This document shows, in pieces, positions 38,033 through 50,471 of a stretch of DNA of 64,000 nt; position 1 is the first letter of the stretch, and each line of letters starts with the position of its first letter. Location of the stretch: assembly GCA_029255685.2 (NCBI GenBank), contig CM055312.2:57322202-57386201 (forward strand), read 5' to 3'. The DNA is from Silene conica (lineage: Eukaryota > Streptophyta > Magnoliopsida > Caryophyllales > Caryophyllaceae). Both the position numbers and the translations under genes were made by a program. The notes under the pieces were generated by a model. That model worked only from the letters and a program-made list of their open reading frames with translations, searched no databases and was not told the origin of the DNA.

Positions 38033-39274
38033 TGTTGGGAAATGTGTCCTCAACAATAGTGCGATCACGACAGTGATAAAAATCATTGTCATAAATCTTA
38101 TGAAAAGAATATGCAAGGGACGATCCGATATTTGATATAGTCAACTGACCAACATTAATCGGTAATGATTGGCTGACTAGAGTTTGACATTGCTGTCGTA
38201 TGACGGTGGTGGTCAGTTGATTCCTTTAGGTCACACCTTTAGGACTAACCCCTTAAACATATATTGATTAATTGTATAGGATACAGATTGATCGATATTC
38301 TTAAAACCGTATATCGAGAATTCAGAGGTTGAATCTTAAAGTAAGATTTATATTTGAAATTGAAAGTGTCAATTGTCAAATATTAAACGATATTTTAGAA
38401 ATATCAAGATTAGTATAATGAATGGTTCATGGTTATAACAAACGTTGTTAATATATCGTATCGACGATTATTACGATAACCATATGTTGGGACAGTAATT
38501 TCGAATTACTTAATAATTTGTTAAATGTGATTTAATTAATTTAGAATTATTATTTATGTGATAAATATATATTTTTAAATTAATACAATTATTATGTCAC
38601 GTAAGATGTTACGTAATGAGTAAAATTGTACAAATTATAAATCGTAAAATGAAAGTCCATTTTACGTTTGTATGTTAGCCGTGTAAATGGACAATGTAAG
38701 ATAAAATTATATGTGATATTTTATCTTATAATTGTGATCATTAGGATAAGTTGTGATATGACATTACAATGTGCATGTGAGTATGACAAAAGGAATACTA
38801 ACCCTTCCCATGCACTCCTCTTACACGGTTCAACAATCCACCCAAACCTATTATATATATGTGTGTTTATTATCACATTTAGACTAATCCTTATGTATTT
38901 TCTAGAGTAAGAAAATTGAAAAAAAAACCTCTAAAATATTACTTAGATAATATTTGTAGAACACTAATAATATATATTATTATTAGTACACGGTTTTAAA
39001 CCTAATTCCGTCCTCTAGTTTCGGGTTCGGATATTTGGTCCGTTTAAGGTAAGGTCTTGGTGTCTACGTATTGGAGGCAAGCTTACTTGGTTGCTTTTGG
39101 AGGATCGTCCTTTGCACTATTTCGGACCGTGTGTAAGAATACGATTCTCTTTATTTCCGCATTTAGTTTTGCATGCATAAGATCGACTATATTAATATGA
39201 GACTAATTAAAATGTAAATAATTAGTAAGACTAAATATTTCGGACATGTTAGTAAGACTACACGTTTTCTTTCA
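38033..39274 (+). repeat. Copia right LTR (1242 bp)
   Basis: It starts TGTTGGGAAATGTGTCC and ends TTTCTTTCA, followed by the duplicated target TGCTG. It is the same length as the left LTR. The low number of differences indicates a recent insertion relative to the host LARD, whose own LTRs differ more. Confidence 0.93.
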
Positions 39275-39547
39275 TGCTGGTGGTTACTGGGACCATCGAC
39301 GCCAGGTCCGTGTGAGTTAGGGCCTAGGGCTTTTGTCGGGGGATACGCGGGGGTACTGTGGTGGCAACCACCGTGGAGTCGTGGTGGTCAAGGCAGCTTA
39401 AGGGTGGTGACGGGGCTGTTTTATTAGGGCTGTCACAGGTGTTTTATAAGGGCTGTTTCGTTTTAAGGGTTGTTTTGGTGTTTGATGCGTGTTGTTGTTT
39501 GTGTTAATATTATTAATGTTATTATTATCATTATCATATGATTGTTC

Positions 39548-39612
<65 letters not shown>

Positions 39613-40860
39613 TTTCAGTATTCTTGTTATTATCATTGTGGTTAGTAATGGTATTATTATTATTATAAGTATTTATAATTTATGTGACGGTTATTAATAT
39701 TATTTGTTTAGTTTGTGTTGATGTTGTTAATAGTTAAATTGTTTAGTTCAAGTTCATTTAGTTGGGATCAACTAATTTAATTAGTTGAATTGGTTTAGTT
39801 AACTTGTTAAATAGTGTTGTGACGGTAATTTTAATTAATCACCTAATCGAGTTAATTGGCTAGTCGTGCTTAATATCGTCTCGTTATGCGTAATACATTA
39901 CTTGGTTAATTATATTGATTAGTTGTTATATTATACCTTGTTTAAGTAGTTATATTAGTTAGTAATTATTATTCATATTATATTTGTTAGGTAACGGTTT
40001 TGAAGTGGTATAATTCTGCTACTTACTGGCTTGCCATTGGACTATGTTGCCATCCAGGTAGGATACACTGACCTTATACTCTATGATTTGTTATGAATGG
40101 ATGTGGTATTATGTGTTTACGGATGTTGAAAATGATTTATATGAGAATGATATGGGTTGGATTGATTGTGAATTATTGGTAATGGCACGAGCATTTGATT
40201 ATTTGATAGCATGATTGAATAATTATATCGTTGCATTCATGAGCATAGCATATGCATTGGTTACTGAGAAAGTTATGGTCAGATATTGTTCCGATATAAA
40301 GCCCATGGTGGTTCTGCAGACCAGGCCTGGTGTCTTATCAGCTATTGAGCTGGTGTTCGGTGACGACCGATTATAGTCTGTCGGGAGGTTCGGTATGACT
40401 TGGTGCAAGGGTATAAGATTGAGATTGAGATTGAGCTCGAGCATATCATGGCATTTGCATATCATTTATCTGTTGCATTATAATTATTGTGTTATCCTAC
40501 TCAACCGCGAGGTTGACAGTGTATTCGTGTACACCTACGATGATCCGGAATGGGGAGTAGATTCTGCAGGTCAGAGACAGATGAGCTAGGAGCAGGGGCA
40601 GGAATGTGAGATGCATACTTTGGACCGACTTAGAACTATATCACATCTAGAGGAGTCATCAGTTGTATTTCTTTTCCGTCATGCAGTAATTGTAATATCC
40701 AAGTTTAAATTTTATCAGTTTTTATATAAAGTACTTTGGTTTGTTTTACTTTGTTATTCACTACCTTGGATATTCCGAGATGGTAACAGCTCTATTTATT
40801 TGAGAATGTCTTGCTAAAGGCTCTTAAATAAATGGGGGTGTTACATCGACCGAGGCAGAC

Positions 40861-41089
40861 TGTAATACCCCGTATATTAGCCTCTGTCAACGGCAGTCAA
40901 ACCATGTTTATACAAGTATTTCAAATGGAATGTTTATAAAGTATTATACGTAAACTGTTATTATTTTATAAATCGTATTTCTACGATTATTTCGTATTTT
41001 ATAATCATTTTATATTTGATGATTATTTCATAAAATAACATTTCATTCGTGTTCCTTTAATTTTGAGAATATATTTATAATTAAATATA

Positions 41090-41181
<92 letters not shown>

Positions 41182-41930
41182 TATACGGTACTATTTTATA
41201 TTTATTCTCATCTATACTTGGTTTATTATTTAAGTCGTAATTATATTTAAATCCTAAATTTTTATATATTCTTGTATAAGTGCTAATAATTTTATATTCA
41301 TATAATTAATTTAATTAATATTTACTAATACTAAATTACATAATTTAATTAGTATAAATAATTTATACGTACTCGTTAATTTTAAGTTATGGGTAGACAT
41401 ATAATTCCTCGAGTGGCGTGATGGACTTTTAGACTCGTGTTATGATTCAATGGTGATTGGCTTGGACTCGGGTTGAAGGTGAGAACCGTGTAATGCAACC
41501 CACCCTATGTTTTCTTAAACACAAAACCCTATCAACACATCCATCGACAAAAGAAAACAATCACAAGAAGGAACCCTATTCAACCCTAACTCTCATAATC
41601 TGCCTCCATCGACACACCAAAAACCTTATTACTACTTGCATCTCGTCTGCCTCCCTACCACCTCTACATCCATGAACCCAAATATGGTCTACCGTGAGTG
41701 AGGAGAAGAACAGAAGGGAAGGAAATCGAGTAAGAACGGCTACCACCATTCCATACCATCACCATCTTCGTCCTTCGCGCAACAATATGTTTGTGAGTTG
41801 TTCACGCCTTTCATCAGACTTTTGGCTTATATGATGTTGTTGTGAGTAATCTTGGTAGTATATATAACATGATTATAGTCTTTAAATCACCATAGGACCA
41901 CTGTAAGTGTCACAATAATCACTTTTAGTT
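40861..41930 (+). repeat. Diverged gypsy LTR related to the LARD LTR, 3' truncated
   Basis: It starts TGTAATACCCCGTATATTAG, 15 bases after the LARD end, and follows the LARD LTR in order (CAGTCAAACCATGTTT, GGCGTGATGGACTTTTAGAC, a CCATCACCATCTTCG block) with many changes and deletions. It contains a long AT dinucleotide run. Similarity fades after about 41930. The DNA from 41930 to 42770 is AT-rich and probably more LTR sequence, but I could not assign it. Confidence 0.6.
41085..41176. repeat. AT dinucleotide microsatellite
   Basis: An almost uninterrupted (AT)n run of about 85 bp inside the diverged LTR. Confidence 0.95.
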
Positions 41931-42769
41931 TCGTCCAAGTTCTACTTTTATCATCTTCCTTACGGTAATTCTAATTTCTACTTTACTTAGTATTTTACTA
42001 TTGCCATTATCGTTATTTAGTTATTTCATAATCGTAGCTAATTTCTAGTTTATGTTTAATCACGTTTTATTTATCTATTTAATCATGCCCATCTTTTATA
42101 TTATTGTTAATTCACATCTTTGTATGAGTAGCTAAATCACCTTAGTCTAGGGATTAAGGGAAGCCATGCAAAATGTAATTATGTAATTTGATAAATAAAG
42201 TTATTAGTAATATTTTTTATATTGTTATTTAACATGTTTCACTTAATAAATTAATCTTTGGTTTATGTTCAAAATACTAGATTAAATCTTGTAATTCGAT
42301 CCGGATGTTTAGAGGCTTGGATCAAATAGACCAAACATGATTAGTAGGCTGACCTAGTTTTAACGTGAGTGACTCTAGGACCCGACCCAAGGTTGATACC
42401 GAAATCGTAAATTTCGTATCTTTAATAAACCTATAACAATTAAATAATATTTACTAATTACCGAGTTAATCTTTTTATACATTTTTATACATGGATGTGC
42501 GACCCGAATTCCCTAGACTATCTTTTTAGTATTATTGTGACAACCAAACAAACAACCACCTCAAATCGGAATCGACTAAAGACGGAAATTAATCCACAAC
42601 AATTTTTTATATGTAAGCGAGTATCCCAGTGTTCGACTCCTATTGCTACATTTATTTGTGTTTATGGAAATTATTTTAGTATAGGTGTACGACCGAACCT
42701 ATCACTTCCGATATAGAACGATCACTCAAAGACATGAATCGATAAGCAGAGATATTTTGAGCATACCCA

Positions 42770-43389
42770 ATAAAACACAATCATAGGTTTTTCGGCCCAA
42801 CGGTAGGTCTCCTAAAGTCTAGTAATAAACACACTTTAGCCAAACAACCCCATACCCTAAGGAAGCTCATGTTAGGAGGATAGCCTTTCCAAATCTCGTA
42901 GGGTGTATTATCAATTTTCTAATGAGGTACACGGTTAAGAATAAGAGAAGACGATAAAATTGCTTCCCCTCACATATCGTCGGATAGGCCAGAACTTAAA
43001 GGCATATCATTCGTCATTTCTTTTGAAGTTCTATTTTTCCGTTGAGCTACTACATTAGACTAAGGCGAGTAAGGTGGATTAGTCTCATATATTAATCCGC
43101 GTTTCACACAAAAACCGGCTAGATAATTACCGACCATAGCCTTTTGATTTTCCTGTCAAGTTGGTCTTCGACTTCATTCTTAAAAAAATATAAACGATTA
43201 TTATGCTTCATCATTTGACTTAAGCAAAAAAAACCTGGTGTATCTTGAACAATTATATATAAAGGTCACATAGTAGTTTTTACTACCACTACTTGCAATA
43301 TTTTTGAAATAAGCTAGGTTGTTGTGAATCAATTCAAGAAGACTCCTTTTCCTAGTGTTAACAAATTTATTAGATTTCTTTGTGAGTTT
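42770..43389 (-). pseudogene. Copia integrase fragment, degenerate
   Basis: Minus-strand translation gives integrase words in order: TRKRSLLELIHNNLA (GAG-pre-integrase/zinc-finger side), YYVTFIYNCSRYTRFFLLKS (from the rve core, where DD or DDCSRY is usual), and further on PYEIWKGYPPNMSFLRVWGC. It is broken by stops and frameshifts. At 43389/43390 it is cut by the TGTTGGAGC end of another copia LTR. The rest of this pol gene was not found nearby. Confidence 0.7.
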
Positions 43390-44432
43390 TGTTGGAGCTA
43401 ATGGCCTCAACAGTTAGTGCGACAACACGTATAAATCTCTTAAAGGAACACATGGTATACTTTGTATTTTAGCCAGTTGATTCACGTTTATCAATAACGG
43501 TTGGCTTGCTAGAAAGTTTGACGTTATTGTCATACAGATGGCGATAATCAACTGGTCCCTAAGAGTCACACCTAAAAGATGGAATCTGAGAGATATGATT
43601 AGATGAAAATGTAATCATATTGATACCCTATACGACTAAACGGTTAGTCAAAGTAATGATGATATAATTATTTAATACTGATTAAATAATATTAGCTAAA
43701 ACGAATTAAAATGTTAATCCGTAATTAAATATTAAATGTTATATTTAATTAGTGTGTAATAAAATTATTTAATAAAGATTAAATGATTTAGTTGAATATA
43801 AACAGTTATATTTAATTATTAAATTATAAATATGCGATATTTGTAAAATAATCATTACACACAAGAGAGGATAATAACCGACTTTATGCAATAAATAAAA
43901 TCGGTTACTAAGAACCGAAACAGATAGAATTTCTGTATGTGAAAGGGAATTTTGGCCAGTGGGTCGTGTGGGTCTGATTAAGCTCGACACAACTGGTGCA
44001 ATTATTAAGTTGTTCAGTTGTCGTGAAGTGCTGTATGTAGAACCAAATACTAATTTGGGGAATCCTAGTTGATGTCTAATAACAAAGTTGTTCGCAGTTA
44101 TAAATAGGACATTCACTCTGCACTTAAAGGGCACGAGTTACACGACTACTTCCCTCCACTCTCTCTCTCTCTAGCTTTCATCTTACACAAAATTAAACGT
44201 AATTTTGCAATTTCTAGCTCAGGAAAGGGTATTTCTCAGGACATCTTGGGTGCAACGATTAGGAGGATATCTGTTTTGATATCTGATCTTAGGCCTTTGC
44301 AAGGACAGAAGGTTAATTCTTAATCCCAATCTTTCTATCTTGTTCTTCGTTTATGACTATAAATCATACATTATAAATTTATTATAATCCTGCATATAAA
44401 GAATTGGGAATATATACTGATATTTTCTCACA
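43390..44432 (+). repeat. LTR of copia family 2, plus orientation (5' LTR)
   Basis: It starts TGTTGGAGCTAATGG and ends GATATTTTCTCACA. It is followed by AGTGGTATTAGAGTG, a slightly altered tRNA-Met primer site (44433-44447). It is closely similar to 56293-57249 read on the minus strand. The plus-strand leader and gag of this element resume beyond a large LINE insertion, at 54468-56292. Confidence 0.88.
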
Positions 44433-46481
44433 AGTGGTATTAGAGTGTTAGGTTTACGAAATTTATTTTTGTATGATTTTCATAAACATTTTGAGAAAAG
44501 AAAAAAAAGAAAAAAAAAAACAGCCGTCACAATTTTCTTAGCCGAGACTTTTTTTTCGTGTTTTTCGTTTTCCTTTTTGATTTTTTTTTTTTGGTGAAAT
44601 GTAAAAAATATATTGAAGCTCAAAAAAGGAAGGAGAGTCCTTCCTTATACAATCCCTTACATCATCAATTTATCAATCCAGGCCTTATCCTTGGGAGGGA
44701 TATATGGCCTTTACATCTATGTTCTATTTTCATTCTAATCTCATCCTTGATAAGCTTAACAACAATCTCTGGTCTCAGAAGTCGGTTGTCCATTCTAGCT
44801 TTGTTCCTTTGTGTCCATATGTGATAAACAGTGGCATTAATGATAGCATTCAAAACTCCTCTCTTCAGCTTTGATATCCTCGTCTACTCAGGCACCAGTC
44901 TGCCACATCAGAGCCGGGTATCACAAGTCCCGTCCATGTCCTGAGATGCTTCAGAATCAGAGAGCTATACATACAGTAAAAAAACAGATGTGAAATTAGT
45001 TCTGTGGCAGACCCACAAATGCAGCATAAATCATCCTGTGTTACTCCATATTGAGCTAACTTGTCTTTTGTCTTTAGAGCCTTGTGGTGATACATCCAAT
45101 TAATCATGATATGCTTCTTTGTTGTCCAGGCATTCCAAATCAACACTGGCCAATTCAACTCAGGGCTTGCAGGTCTAAGCTGGTCATAAACTTTGCTGAT
45201 AGAGTACTGAGTCTGTCCATCTAGCCAGTCTGCAGACAGTGTTATAAGTATGTCTTTGATCTTGCAAATTTTTTTCCATGTCCAAGCAACATCCAGATTA
45301 GGTGAGTATGTCTGCCATCCCTGCCCTTTAATGTAGATATGGTTAACCCATTGCACCCATAGCTTATCAGCCCTAGCATGAATCACTACAAGAATAATCA
45401 AAACAGGCGACGGAAAAATGGCGACTGTAGTGTGTAGTCGCCAATTTGGCGACTGAAGGTTAAGTTTGGCGACTGAAACCAGTCGCTATTTTGGCGACTG
45501 TATGTTTTCCCAAACTTTTTTACCACCGACAGAAAATGGCGACTGGAATTTACTTTTGGCGACTGATGCCAGTCGCCAAATTTTGGCGTCTGACAATGCA
45601 GTCGCCATAATATAATAGTGCAGTCGCCAAATTGGCGACTGAAAATGTCGGTCGCCAAAATGTAGTATTGCAGTCGCCAATTTGGCGACTGAAGCTGTCA
45701 GTCGCCAAATCACATGTATGCAGTCGCCAATTTTCGCGATATGAAATCGCAAAAGTTACAGCCTCTTCATTTCGCAAACACAAACACAAACATAAACACA
45801 AACGCAAACACACCCACTCACACAAACACCCCCAACCCATCACCAGGCGACAACACCCGCCACCACCGGCCGCCACCACCCGCCGCCACCACCTACAGCC
45901 AGCAACCGCCGCCACCACCCGCCACTTGCACCTTTATTTATCGAATTAAAGGTTTGTTATTCGTTTTAGTTTAATTTTAGTTTTTAATTTTATTGTTGTT
46001 TTATTTTGTCAATTTAGTAATGTAGTAGCCAATTAGGACCGTCTTAGCTTATTAGGTTGTAGTCAATTAGGTTGTAGTAACCAATTGTGATGTTAAGTGG
46101 ATAAATTGGGGGTTAGGGTTTATATGAAATTGGGGGTTAGGGTTTTTATGTTGATTAAGACGATGTTTTTGCCTTATTAATGTTGTTATGCTTATAATTG
46201 TTAGTTAATTATGTCAAATTAGTTATTAGGGTTTGTAAAAATTGGGGATTTTTTGATAAGTTATTATTTGGGGTGTGTAAATTATGGTTGTTTAAGTTAA
46301 TTAGTGTGTAAATATAAATCACCTTAGTTTATTAGGTTGTAAATAATGGAGATTTTTGATGTTAGTGTTTATAAATAATGAAGATTTTTGATAAGTTGTT
46401 ATTATCCTATAGATGATTAAGGTTGTTGTGTAAGTTATTTTATTGTTGAATGTCAATTTATGAATTTATGTTTAGATTAAA

Positions 46482-49400
46482 ATGAAGAGATTGGAACGTT
46501 CATGGATGTATGATCGAAGTGTTGGTATTAAGAAGAAACGTCCTAATGCTAGGTTTATAGAGGGTGTTGCTGAGTTTATCGAATTTGCTAAGCAACAAGA
46601 TGAATATAACTCGGTAGAAAATCAACTTAGGTGTCCTTGTAACAAATGTAAAAACATGAAATACGCAATTGTCCTTGAGGTACAAGAACATCTCTATACA
46701 AACGGGTTTTGTCCAAATTATTATAATTGGATTTCTCATGGAGAAGTATATTCTCCAATTCACGAACAACCTCACATCCAACCTCACATCCAACAACTTG
46801 ATGAGAACCCATATAGAGATATGATTGTTGATGCCTTGGAGTACAATGTTCTCAATGATGACGATCATCGAGCTATGAATGAAGAACAACCTCCAAATCC
46901 CCAAGCAAAGGCTTTTTTTGACATGTTAAAAGCTGCGGAACAACCTTTATACGAAGGGAGCAGAATGTCATTATTACAAGCGACCTCTAGGATAGTAACC
47001 TTGAAGTGTGAGAATAATATGTCATTTAATGCCGTTGATGGTATTGCTTCTCTGCTTGAGGATGCTATCCCCGAAGATAATGTCATGACTCGAAGTTTCT
47101 ACAATACAAAAAAAGTAGTTAAAGGACTTCAGTTACCGCATCAAAAGATTGACGCATGTCCCGAAGGATGTATGCTCTTTTGGAAAGATGATGCGTTGCT
47201 TGACAAGTGCAAAAAATGTGGAATGGATAGATTTCAGACAAGTGATGGAGAAGTTGTTTTGAAACCTAAAAAAGGCAACAAGAGTAATAGAAGGGGTCAA
47301 AAGTGTAAGAAACCAATAGCAGAGAACCAATTAATTTACCTTCCTCTTTCCCCAAGACTTCAAAGAATTTACTCTACCAAAAAAATTTCCGAACACATGA
47401 CATGGCACAAAGAAAATCCGCGTACTCCGGGTAAGATGTGTCATCCAAGTGACGGGGAAGAATGGAAACGTTTTGATCAGATGTATCCTGAATTTGCCGC
47501 GGAACCCCGTAATGTGCGACTTGGCTTGTGTACGGATGGATTTAGTCCTTTTACCCAATTTGGTAAGAAATACTCTTGTTGGCCCGTAATGGTCACACCA
47601 TACAACTTACCCCCTTGGTTATGTATGAAAAGGGAATTTATTTTCTTGTCTCTCATTATTCCCGGGCCTAAGAATCCGAAAGGGCATTTGGATGTTTATT
47701 TACAACCATTAGTGGAAGAATTGAGACAGTTGTGGGAAGTTGGGGTCGAAACATATGACGTTTTCAGGAAGCAAAATTTTCAACTTAGAGCTTCACTTTT
47801 GTGGACAATAAACGATTTTCCCGCATATGGTTGTAAATAAACGATTTTCCCGCATACGATTTTCCCGCATATGCATGGTTGAAAGTAAAGCTTTTTGGCT
47901 TCCAAATTGCAAGAAAATGAGTTGGTTTGACTGTCACAGATGCTTCTTACCAGACGGTAATCTTCTAAGGAGCAACAAAAAAGCTTTCAAAAAAGGTAAA
48001 CAAGTACTTGATGAAGCTCCAGTTCATCTTCCGGGTGATGCGTTGTGGGAGTTGGTACGTGATTTGCCATCTTCTATTGATGGTACCGATGAAGAGTTTA
48101 AAGAGCTGAAAAAGAAGAAGAATGGTTGGTATAAAAGAAGCATCTTTTGGGACCTTCCATATTGGAAAACTATGCTAATCAGACACAATTTGGATGTAAT
48201 GCACATAGAGAAGAACTTTTTTGAGCAACTCATTGACATGATCATGGATGTTGAAGGCGAAACATGTGATACTGTTGCTTCTAGAAAAGACATAAAGACA
48301 TTTTGTGATCGTCCCAAATTACACATTCGCAAAGATGGATCGAAGCCAAAAGCCATTTACACTCTGGACAAAGCTCAAAAGAAGGTATTATGTGAGTGGT
48401 TAAGGAAGTTGAAGTTTCCTGATGGATACGCTTCAGATTTTCGTCGCTGTGTTGATCTCAAGAAGCTCAAGCTACAAGGCTTGAAAAGTCATGATTGTCA
48501 TGTATTCATGGAGCGACTGTTACCCGTTGCTTTGAAACATCTCCTCCCAACTACTGTTTGGAATGCAATTGTTGAGATTAGTCAATTTTTCCGAGATTTA
48601 TGTTCCTCCTCAATATGTGTTGATGACATGATTCGTCTCGAAGATCAAATACCACAAATACTATGTAAGCTTGAGATGATCTTTCCTCCTTCATTTTTCA
48701 ACTCTATGGAGCATTTACCTGTACATTTGCCCTACGAAGCCAAAGTTGGAGGACCCGTTCAATTTAGATGGATGTATCCATTTGAAAGGTAATAAAAGAA
48801 AGATTCGTACTATATATTTAATTTTAGAATATTAAATTACAAATCTATATATTATCATTAAACATTGATCTAATAAATGTGTAGGTTTCTTAATCATGTG
48901 AAGAAAAAGATTGGTAACAAAGCTAAGGTAGAAGGTTCTATATGTAATGCCTATTTAACAGAAGAGATTGCAAATTTTTGTTCTCTCTACTTTGAAAAGC
49001 ATATAGAAACCAAAGCACGAAACTTTAATGTTGATAAAGCAGATGATGTTGATTCAAGTTTACCCGAGTTTTTTCAAACTCAAGATGATGAAGGTTGTTC
49101 ATCAAAAGGTGGAACGAGATATTTGGACGACAAGGAATACAATCGTGCTCACTTATACGTTCTATCAAATTGTGAGATCTTAGAGCCATATGAAGCAAAA
49201 TTCGTGACTGATTTCAGTAAGGAACATCCTAGTGTGAGTAAGGATGATGTTTGGGACAAACATGAGGATAAGTTTCCAAAATGGTTTCAGAACCATGTCA
49301 TTGAGTTCAATATCCAAGATGATTTGATAAGGAGTTTGGCCTTCGGTCCTTCATGCTTGGTTAAGACGTGGAACCGATATTCAGTTAATGGATTTAATTT

Positions 49401-49695
49401 TCACACATTTGACCACGGTAAGGGTAAGGCTAGATGCAACTATGGTGTCACTATTTCTTCTACTGATGACCATGAGTACTATGGTATTGTAGAGGACATC
49501 TTTGAGATGTCTTATAATGGTCGTGATCGTGCTTACAAAACTAACTTATTCAAGATTGAATGGAAGGATAATTCCTCGGCTGGAATGAGAGTACATGAAT
49601 GTTACAAACTTGTGGAAGTGAATAGTACCCGAACATACTCTAAGTATGATCCATTTATACTAGCACATCAGGCTCAACAATATTTTTTGGTGTAA
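46482..49695 (+). pseudogene. CACTA-2 transposase (TNPD-like), one internal replacement
   Basis: Exons are 46482-48788 and 48885-49695 with a 96-bp GT-AG intron. Order: transposase-associated domain (MKRLERSWMYDRSVG, CPCNKC), CMLFWKDDALLDKCKKCG (a C-x2-C pair lost in CACTA-1), Transposase_21 (GLCTDGFSPF, MVTPYNLPPWLCM, NFQLRASLLWTIND), DUF4218 (LKLQGLKSHDCHVFMERLLP), DUF4216 (RDRAYKTNLFKIEWKD). Unlike CACTA-1 it has no scattered stops. However, at 47825-47870 the residues equal to MLSGWATAGQKACPRC are gone, replaced by short repeats of ACGATTTTCCCGCATA that bring a stop at 47840 and shift the frame. The C-terminus ends early (QYFLV) where CACTA-1 continues into an acidic tail. Confidence 0.87.
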
Positions 49696-49791
49696 GTTTT
49701 TATATTAACACTTATTTATTTAGCTCGTTTATTTGGATATTGGTAATAATAATGTCCCTAAACAAACATTGAATTTTGTTCGTGTATGTAG

Positions 49792-50471
49792 CTGAACAAG
49801 AAGAAGAATAAAAAGAAGCAGTCAGTTGAGCAGTCAGCTGATCAGAGTGCTGATGATCAGTCAGCTGATCAACCAGATGATATGTTGGTTGATGATCCTC
49901 AGGCGACGGTCCCGGAACTGTTCCTTGCCACACATTCAAGGGTGAACGCTAAGAATGAGAGAATTTGGATTAAGCCAAAAGACAAAGCTTTATATGTAAG
50001 ATTTTTTACTTAAGATACTTTTGAATTGTTACCTAATGAAATTAATGTTAACTAATGATGGTAATTTTTTGTCAACTAATGTAGGAAGCATTCGAGGCTG
50101 AAAAAGAAGAACATCCCGAAGTACCAGATAATGAGATTTGGTTTAATTTGGTCAAGGGATATAAGAAGGGTAATGTGTATGGCACCGGAAAGGCCCATGG
50201 TGTCTTCTTCAAAGAACCGGCCAGAAGATCCTCATATGAGCCTCGCCAAACATATGAGCCGGTTCTTGTGAGTCAACTACAGACTCAACTCGCTCAAGAA
50301 AGAAGAGTGAATGCTGAAAGAGATGAACAGTATCGGTTGATGAAGGAACGCATGGAGGCCATGGAGAACTTCTTCACACAATGCAACCCCGGTCCACAAT
50401 ATTGGTATGACCCCAACGATCCGCATGGTAAGGGCGGTGGTAGTGGAGCCGGCATGGGATTTGCAACTTAG
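49792..50471 (+). pseudogene. CACTA-2 second gene (Ptta/En/Spm type), 3' exons only
   Basis: Two exons, 49792-49995 and 50085-50471, joined by a GT-AG intron in frame. The first holds a repeated QSADQSADDQSADQ stretch, then ATHSRVNAKNERIWIKPKD. The second holds FEAEKEEHPEVPDNEIWFNL, YGTGKAHGVFF and a long charged helix (QLAQERRVNAERDEQYRLM), ending GGGSGAGMGFAT. This looks like the C-terminal half of the plant Ptta/En/Spm transposase family. No 5' exons precede it; the transposase gene lies only about 100 bp upstream. A deletion of the joining region is inferred. Confidence 0.65.

Larger units (their letters stand above)
30926..39274 (+). mobile_element. Young non-autonomous copia element carrying only gag (TR-GAG type)
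   Basis: 8349 bp, flanked by TGCTG on both sides. Both LTRs are 1242 bp (30926-32167 and 38033-39274), with about ten differences by eye. The primer site TGGTATCAGAGC follows the left LTR at 32170. A polypurine tract, AGTGGGAGAT, precedes the right one. The interior has a long leader (32168-34641), a damaged gag (34642-35567) and about 2.4 kb with no pol frame. Near-identical LTRs mean recent insertion, so it must have used proteins made elsewhere. Confidence 0.92.
23889..40845 (+). mobile_element. LARD: large LTR retrotransposon derivative with non-coding interior (contains a nested copia)
   Basis: Two long LTRs of about 2.87 kb, the second split by a copia element, enclose 2862 bp (26757-29618) with no gag or pol frame. 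A tRNA-Met-type primer site, TGGTATCAGAGCG, is at 26760-26772. A polypurine tract, AAGGAGGGAAGA, precedes the right LTR at 29619. The phrase CGGGACGAAGTTCATTTTAAGG (first 20 bases shown: CGGGACGAAGTTCATTTTAA) just before it is typical of plant gypsy 3' ends, so the parent was probably a Tekay-like gypsy element. It could only move using proteins from a relative. The left LTR lacks its first seven bases. Confidence 0.8.
29619..40845 (+). repeat. LARD right LTR, split by copia element
   Basis: The parts at 29619-30925 and 39280-40845 together give 2873 bp, matching the left LTR. It opens TGTAATACCCCGTATTTTAG and ends GGGGGTGTTACA. The break is a clean 5-bp target duplication, TGCTG (30921-30925 and 39275-39279), around the copia insertion. 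A long TTA/ATT microsatellite lies at about 39548-39612. Confidence 0.88.

Noticed and set aside
45398-45974. Frames over the CACTA-2 left end
   Set aside because: Translations of the GGCGACTG subterminal array and the CAAACA/CCACCACC microsatellite.
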